A DNA stretch of 64,000 nt from Halichoerus grypus (lineage: Eukaryota > Chordata > Mammalia > Carnivora > Phocidae). The DNA lies in the NCBI RefSeq assembly GCF_964656455.1, contig NC_135714.1:166610243-166674242 (forward strand), given 5' to 3'. The position numbers and the translations under genes were made by a program. Every line of letters begins with the position of its first letter. Within the stretch, counting starts at the first letter, position 1. Shown here piece by piece: positions 62,249 through 64,000 of this stretch. Under the pieces are notes generated by a model. The model was given only the letters and a program-made list of their open reading frames with translations, did not search any database and was not told the origin of the DNA.

Positions 62249-64000
62249 CGGGTTCCTTACGTGAAACCGAGGGAGAAGGAGTCCGGGCCAGAAGGCTCCT
62301 CTCGACTCAGCTCTTGTTACCTGAAGCTAACACTTCAGCTCCATGTGTGCATAGGAATGCTAAGGGCTCCACACTGATTTGGCAGAAAGAAGCCGGTCAA
62401 GAACCCCAGCTTCAGCTCGTTCGCCTCTCCACAGGGTGGCAGCATTTTCAAGTCCGCTTGAGTGCAAACCTGGGGAAGGAGTCCCAGCAGAATTCGGAGG
62501 GAGAAATAAGCATGGGCAGAAGGCCCCTATGGACTCAACTCTTGTTTCGGGAAACTAGATCGGCTCTCCCGTGTGTGCGTGGAGTCCTCAGTGCCATCCA
62601 CGCAACGCAAAGGAACAAAACTGTAGAGAACCCGTGCCTCAGCAAAGATCGCCCTTCCTGAGCGTGCACTTCATCTGTTGTGTGTTTTTGTGAAAGCATG
62701 AGAAATGGAACCTAAACGTAACTCGGAGTGAGAAGCAGGCGTGGAAGGAAGGCTGCTGTCGACTCACCTCTTGTTTGAGGAGATTAGCACTGCTGTACCC
62801 TGTGTGCCTGGATGCCTAGTTCCCAGGCTACTAACACCAAGAATCAATCCTCTCGAGTGACTGCGCTTGAGTTAACATTGCCGTTCCTGAAGCAGGAGGA
62901 ATTTGACCCTGCTCGTGTACGAGAGACCGGGGAAAGGGTCCCAGACGTGAAATGGAGTGAGAAACAGGCTGGTGCGGAAGGCAGCTCTCAAGTCACCTCT
63001 GGTTGATGAGGCTAGTACCCTTGCCCCGGGGGTGCCTGCAGGCCTAAAGCCAACCACCTAACTCAAAGGAACAACTCTGTAGGGAATTCCCGCTTCGGCT
63101 AAAAGAGCCATGCCTCAGGGTGGACGCATTTTGCTGTGTGCATGCGTGAGCGCACTGCAAGTGAGTCCAAAAGCATTTTCCTTGTGAGACCCAGGCCCCG
63201 GAAGAAGCCAGAACACGACTCCCCACTTGCTCCATGAAGCTAGGACTGCGGCCCCACTTTTGCATGGAAGTCTAACAGCTAGCTTTCTAACTCGGAGAAA
63301 CAACACTGTAGAGAAACCGTGCTTTAGCTACCGTCGACCTCTCTGTGGGCGAAGCAGTTTAGGGTGTACTGTGGCTGAGAGCCTGGGGACGGTTTCCATT
63401 TCATAATATCGGGGGAGAGACAGGCTGGCACATAAGGCAGATCTGAACTCACTACATGGTTATGGGGCTAGTTCCGTTGCCCCGTGGGTGTGTGCAGGCT
63501 TAAACACAGCCACCTAACTCGAAGGAAAAACTCGGTAGAGAGCCTGTGCTGCAGGTAAAGGAGCTGCTCGTGAGGGTGCAAGCATTTTGTTGTGTGCGTG
63601 CGTGAGAGCACTGCAAGGGAGTCCAAAGCTTTTTGCGAGTGAGACTCAGGCCCCAGCGAAAGGCAGACCACGACTCCCCATGTGTTTCATCACGCTAGCA
63701 CGGCAGCCCCACTTTTGCATGGAAGTCTAATAGCTAGCGTTCTAACTCGAAGAAACAACACTGTAGAGAAGCCGTGCTTTAGCTACCGTCGACCTCTCTG
63801 TGGGCGAAGCAGTTTAGGGTGTACTGTGGCTGAGAGCCCTGGGACGGTTTCAATATCGTAATATCGGGGAGAGACAGGCCGGTACAGAAGGCAGCTCTCA
63901 AATCACATCATGGTTAGGGGGCTAGTACCATTGCCCAGGGTGTGTGTGCAGGCTTAAACACAGCCACCTAACTCGAAGGAAAAACTCGGTAGAGAGCCTG
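62249..64000. repeat. Macrosatellite unit U12, partial (first 1752 bp)
   Basis: Cut by the window end about 200 bp before the expected L1 site. It has CATCTGTTG near 62674 like U4, U5 and U7. Its last bases read CGGTAGAGAGCC where every other unit has CGGTTGAGAGCC at the equivalent position. Confidence 0.93.
62429..62443 (+). promoter_or_regulatory. Weak CTCF-like motif, U12
   Basis: Same candidate, unchanged. Confidence 0.25.

Larger units (their letters stand above)
1..64000. repeat. Macrosatellite array, hierarchical (227 bp / 453 bp / 5.3-6.2 kb), spanning the whole window
   Basis: The same sequence recurs head to tail, all in one orientation, with 11 complete units and one partial unit. 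Neighbouring units are almost identical: U1 and U2 show only about five differences over their first 2.1 kb. The basic monomer is marked by a recurring landmark (TAACTCGAAG or a variant). In U1 this landmark lies at 128, 355, 584, 811, 1040, 1267, 1495, 1721, 2665, 2892, 3120, 3348, 3410, 3637, 3866, 4093, 4319, 4546, 4773, 5000, 5228, 5455 and 5682, so the spacing is 226-229 bp except at the L1 insertion and at one 62-bp remnant. Two monomer types alternate. One reads GTAGAGA..CCGTGCTTTAGCTACC after the landmark, the other GTAGAGAGCCTGTGCTGCAGG, and they can be aligned along their whole length. I do not recognise the family by name. No unique flanking DNA is present. Confidence 0.97.

Noticed and set aside
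1..64000. CRISPR-like array or bacterial repeat region
   Set aside because: The repeats are 227 bp and longer without short direct repeats and unique spacers, and the L1 shows a mammalian genome.
1..64000. tRNA, rRNA or SINE copies as the origin of the monomer
   Set aside because: I find no tRNA A or B box arrangement, no SINE tail apart from the L1, and no ribosomal sequence by eye.
1..64000. Endogenous retrovirus as the source of the unit
   Set aside because: No LTR ends, primer-binding site, or gag, pol or env reading frame is visible, and the unit is built from 227-bp monomers.

Overview
This window is one uninterrupted stretch of a tandem macrosatellite from a mammalian genome. It contains no gene that I can support: no protein-coding gene, tRNA, rRNA or CRISPR array. 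Every open frame is short, recurs once per repeat unit and behaves like non-coding DNA. Both window ends lie inside the array, so neither its true length nor its chromosomal setting can be seen. An L1 3' end buried in every unit points to a placental mammal. From memory its 3' UTR resembles L1s of caniform carnivores (bear, mustelid or seal rather than dog), but that species call is tentative.

The repeat has three levels. The basic monomer is about 227.5 bp. Two related monomer types alternate, giving a dimer of about 453 bp. About 20 to 24 monomers, one 62-bp monomer remnant and one L1 insertion form a large unit of 5.3 to 6.2 kb. With the window start as phase zero, the units begin at 1, 5783, 12017, 17802, 23587, 29372, 34704, 40029, 45354, 51139, 56464 and 62249 (the last is cut by the window end). 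Here they are called U1 to U12. Their lengths are 5782, 6234, 5785, 5785, 5785, 5332, 5325, 5325, 5785, 5325 and 5785 bp. Nearly all of this variation comes from one, two or three copies of a single 453-bp dimer at one place in the unit. Smaller indels of 1, 3, 4 and 6 bp explain the rest.

Inside each unit is an older duplication. Half A (1-3222 in U1) has 11 monomers plus the L1. Half B (3223-5782 in U1) starts with a diverged copy of half A, has lost about 394 bp near its start, and carries the variable dimer. Halves differ by roughly 10% where I compared them, whereas whole units differ by around 1% or less. The inferred order of events is: monomer to dimer, expansion to a block of about 2.5-3 kb, duplication of the block, L1 insertion and a 394-bp deletion (order unresolved), then amplification and homogenisation of the whole unit.

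Variants shared between units record recent exchange. U8+U9 and U10+U11 look like a duplicated 11,110-bp two-unit block, with U10 a mosaic. U2 and U3 share variants, as do U4 and U5. Apart from the L1, the array is CpG-rich for mammalian DNA, and each unit carries a weak CTCF-like motif. Any function (boundary element, heterochromatin, non-coding RNA) is inference only.
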